NCBI GenBank assembly: GCA_031403155.1
Contig: JANNSX010000054.1
Span: 1-5,165, forward strand
Reading direction: 5' to 3'
From: JANNSX01 sp031403155
Lineage (GTDB): Bacteria > Pseudomonadota > Alphaproteobacteria > Rhizobiales > Hyphomicrobiaceae
DNA: 5,165 nucleotides
The position numbers and the translations under genes are program-made. The notes below the pieces were generated by a model that made no database searches, had not been told where the DNA came from, and was given only the letters and a program-made list of their open reading frames with translations. Below, one piece after another: positions 4,751-5,165 of this stretch (within the stretch, counting starts at the first letter, position 1; each line of letters starts with the position of its first letter).

Positions 4751-5165
4751 TTACGATTTCTTACGCGCGAGGAACTGCCGGAACCGCTCCTTCGTCTCCT
4801 CCTCGGCGAAGCAGGCGAGCTCGGCCTCGATCTCGCGACGGGTGGCGGCGGCGAGATCGCCTTCCGTACTCTCGGCATAGAGGCGTTTCGTCAGTGCGAC
4901 ACCGGTCGCGGGCGCGGCGGCGATGGCCTTGGCGTAGGCGAGTGCCTCCTCGATCAGCCGCTCGGGCGGCACAACGCGGGTGACGAGCCCGATCCGCTCC
5001 GCTTCCGCCGCATCGATGACGCGGCCGGAGAGGGTCAGATCGACCGCGCGGCCCCAGCCGATCAGGCGCGGCAGTGCCCAGGTCATGCCGCTCGTCGGCG
5101 ACAGGCCGATCGCTGTATCCGGCAGGCCGAACCGCGTCCCCTCGGCGGCGATGCGGACATCCGCC
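4751..5165 (-). CDS. Crotonase-family protein (enoyl-CoA hydratase-like), 5' end outside window
   Basis: About 137 C-terminal residues are visible; the start lies beyond the window edge. The family signature is clear. ADVRIAAE and RFGLPD are followed by AIGLSPTSGMTWALPRLIG and then by GRVIDAAEAERIGLVTRVV, the usual crotonase block before the C-terminal helices, which end at LARKKS. Crotonases bind acyl-CoA and act on enoyl-CoA or related thioesters in the cytosol. In rat enoyl-CoA hydratase the second catalytic glutamate (Glu164) lies in FGQPE; here the same place is Asp (FGLPD). The first glutamate would lie just outside the window. A classical hydratase is therefore not assured, and isomerase or another crotonase chemistry is possible. 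An internal Met at 5084-5086 is not the start, because conserved sequence continues upstream to the edge. Confidence 0.88.
   Translation of the reverse strand, partial: ADVRIAAEGTRFGLPDTAIGLSPTSGMTWALPRLIGWGRAVDLTLSGRVIDAAEAERIGLVTRVVPPERLIEEALAYAKAIAAAPATGVALTKRLYAESTEGDLAAATRREIEAELACFAEEETKERFRQFLARKKS

Overview
The window is GC-rich chromosomal DNA (44 of 60 bases are G or C in 4141-4200). It probably comes from an alphaproteobacterium of the order Hyphomicrobiales. That placement is an inference from base composition, gene style and the two families of palindromic intergenic repeats; there is no rRNA or other marker gene to fix it.

Layout. (1) 1-471 holds no supported gene. Most of it, 126-448, is a striking composite repeat: about 70-nt imperfect terminal inverted repeats, each made of two hairpins, enclose a core of further hairpins, so that nearly every base can lie in a stem-loop. 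(2) Immediately after it comes a plus-strand pair: a lipoprotein of unknown function (472-1353) and, 8 bp later, a small AroQ/PchB-type chorismate mutase (1362-1679), probably one transcript. (3) 1680-2066 is non-coding with weak hairpins. (4) 2103-3098 is a visibly AT-richer gene (25 of 60 bases G or C in 2701-2760) for a TIR-domain protein with a C-terminal domain resembling catalytically empty phospholipase-D folds. It looks horizontally acquired and is a candidate stand-alone anti-phage effector. (5) 3099-3320 has no intact gene, but its minus strand carries what looks like a PemK/MazF toxin remnant. (6) 3426-4598 (minus) is a membrane-anchored serine beta-lactamase-family hydrolase, and 4751-5165 (minus) is the 3' part of a crotonase-family (enoyl-CoA hydratase-like) gene.

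Two copies of a second repeat family (3321-3424 and 4649-4750), each about 103 bp and built of two tandem hairpins, lie in the same orientation on either side of the hydrolase gene. Each ends 0-1 bp from the stop codon of the minus-strand gene beside it. Their stems differ by a compensated base pair, which supports selection on, or a shared origin of, the folded structure.

How the genes work together: the lipoprotein and chorismate mutase are probably co-transcribed but have no known functional link. The crotonase and hydrolase are co-directional but separated by a repeat. The TIR gene and the toxin remnant form a short accessory patch between these two ordinary chromosomal blocks.
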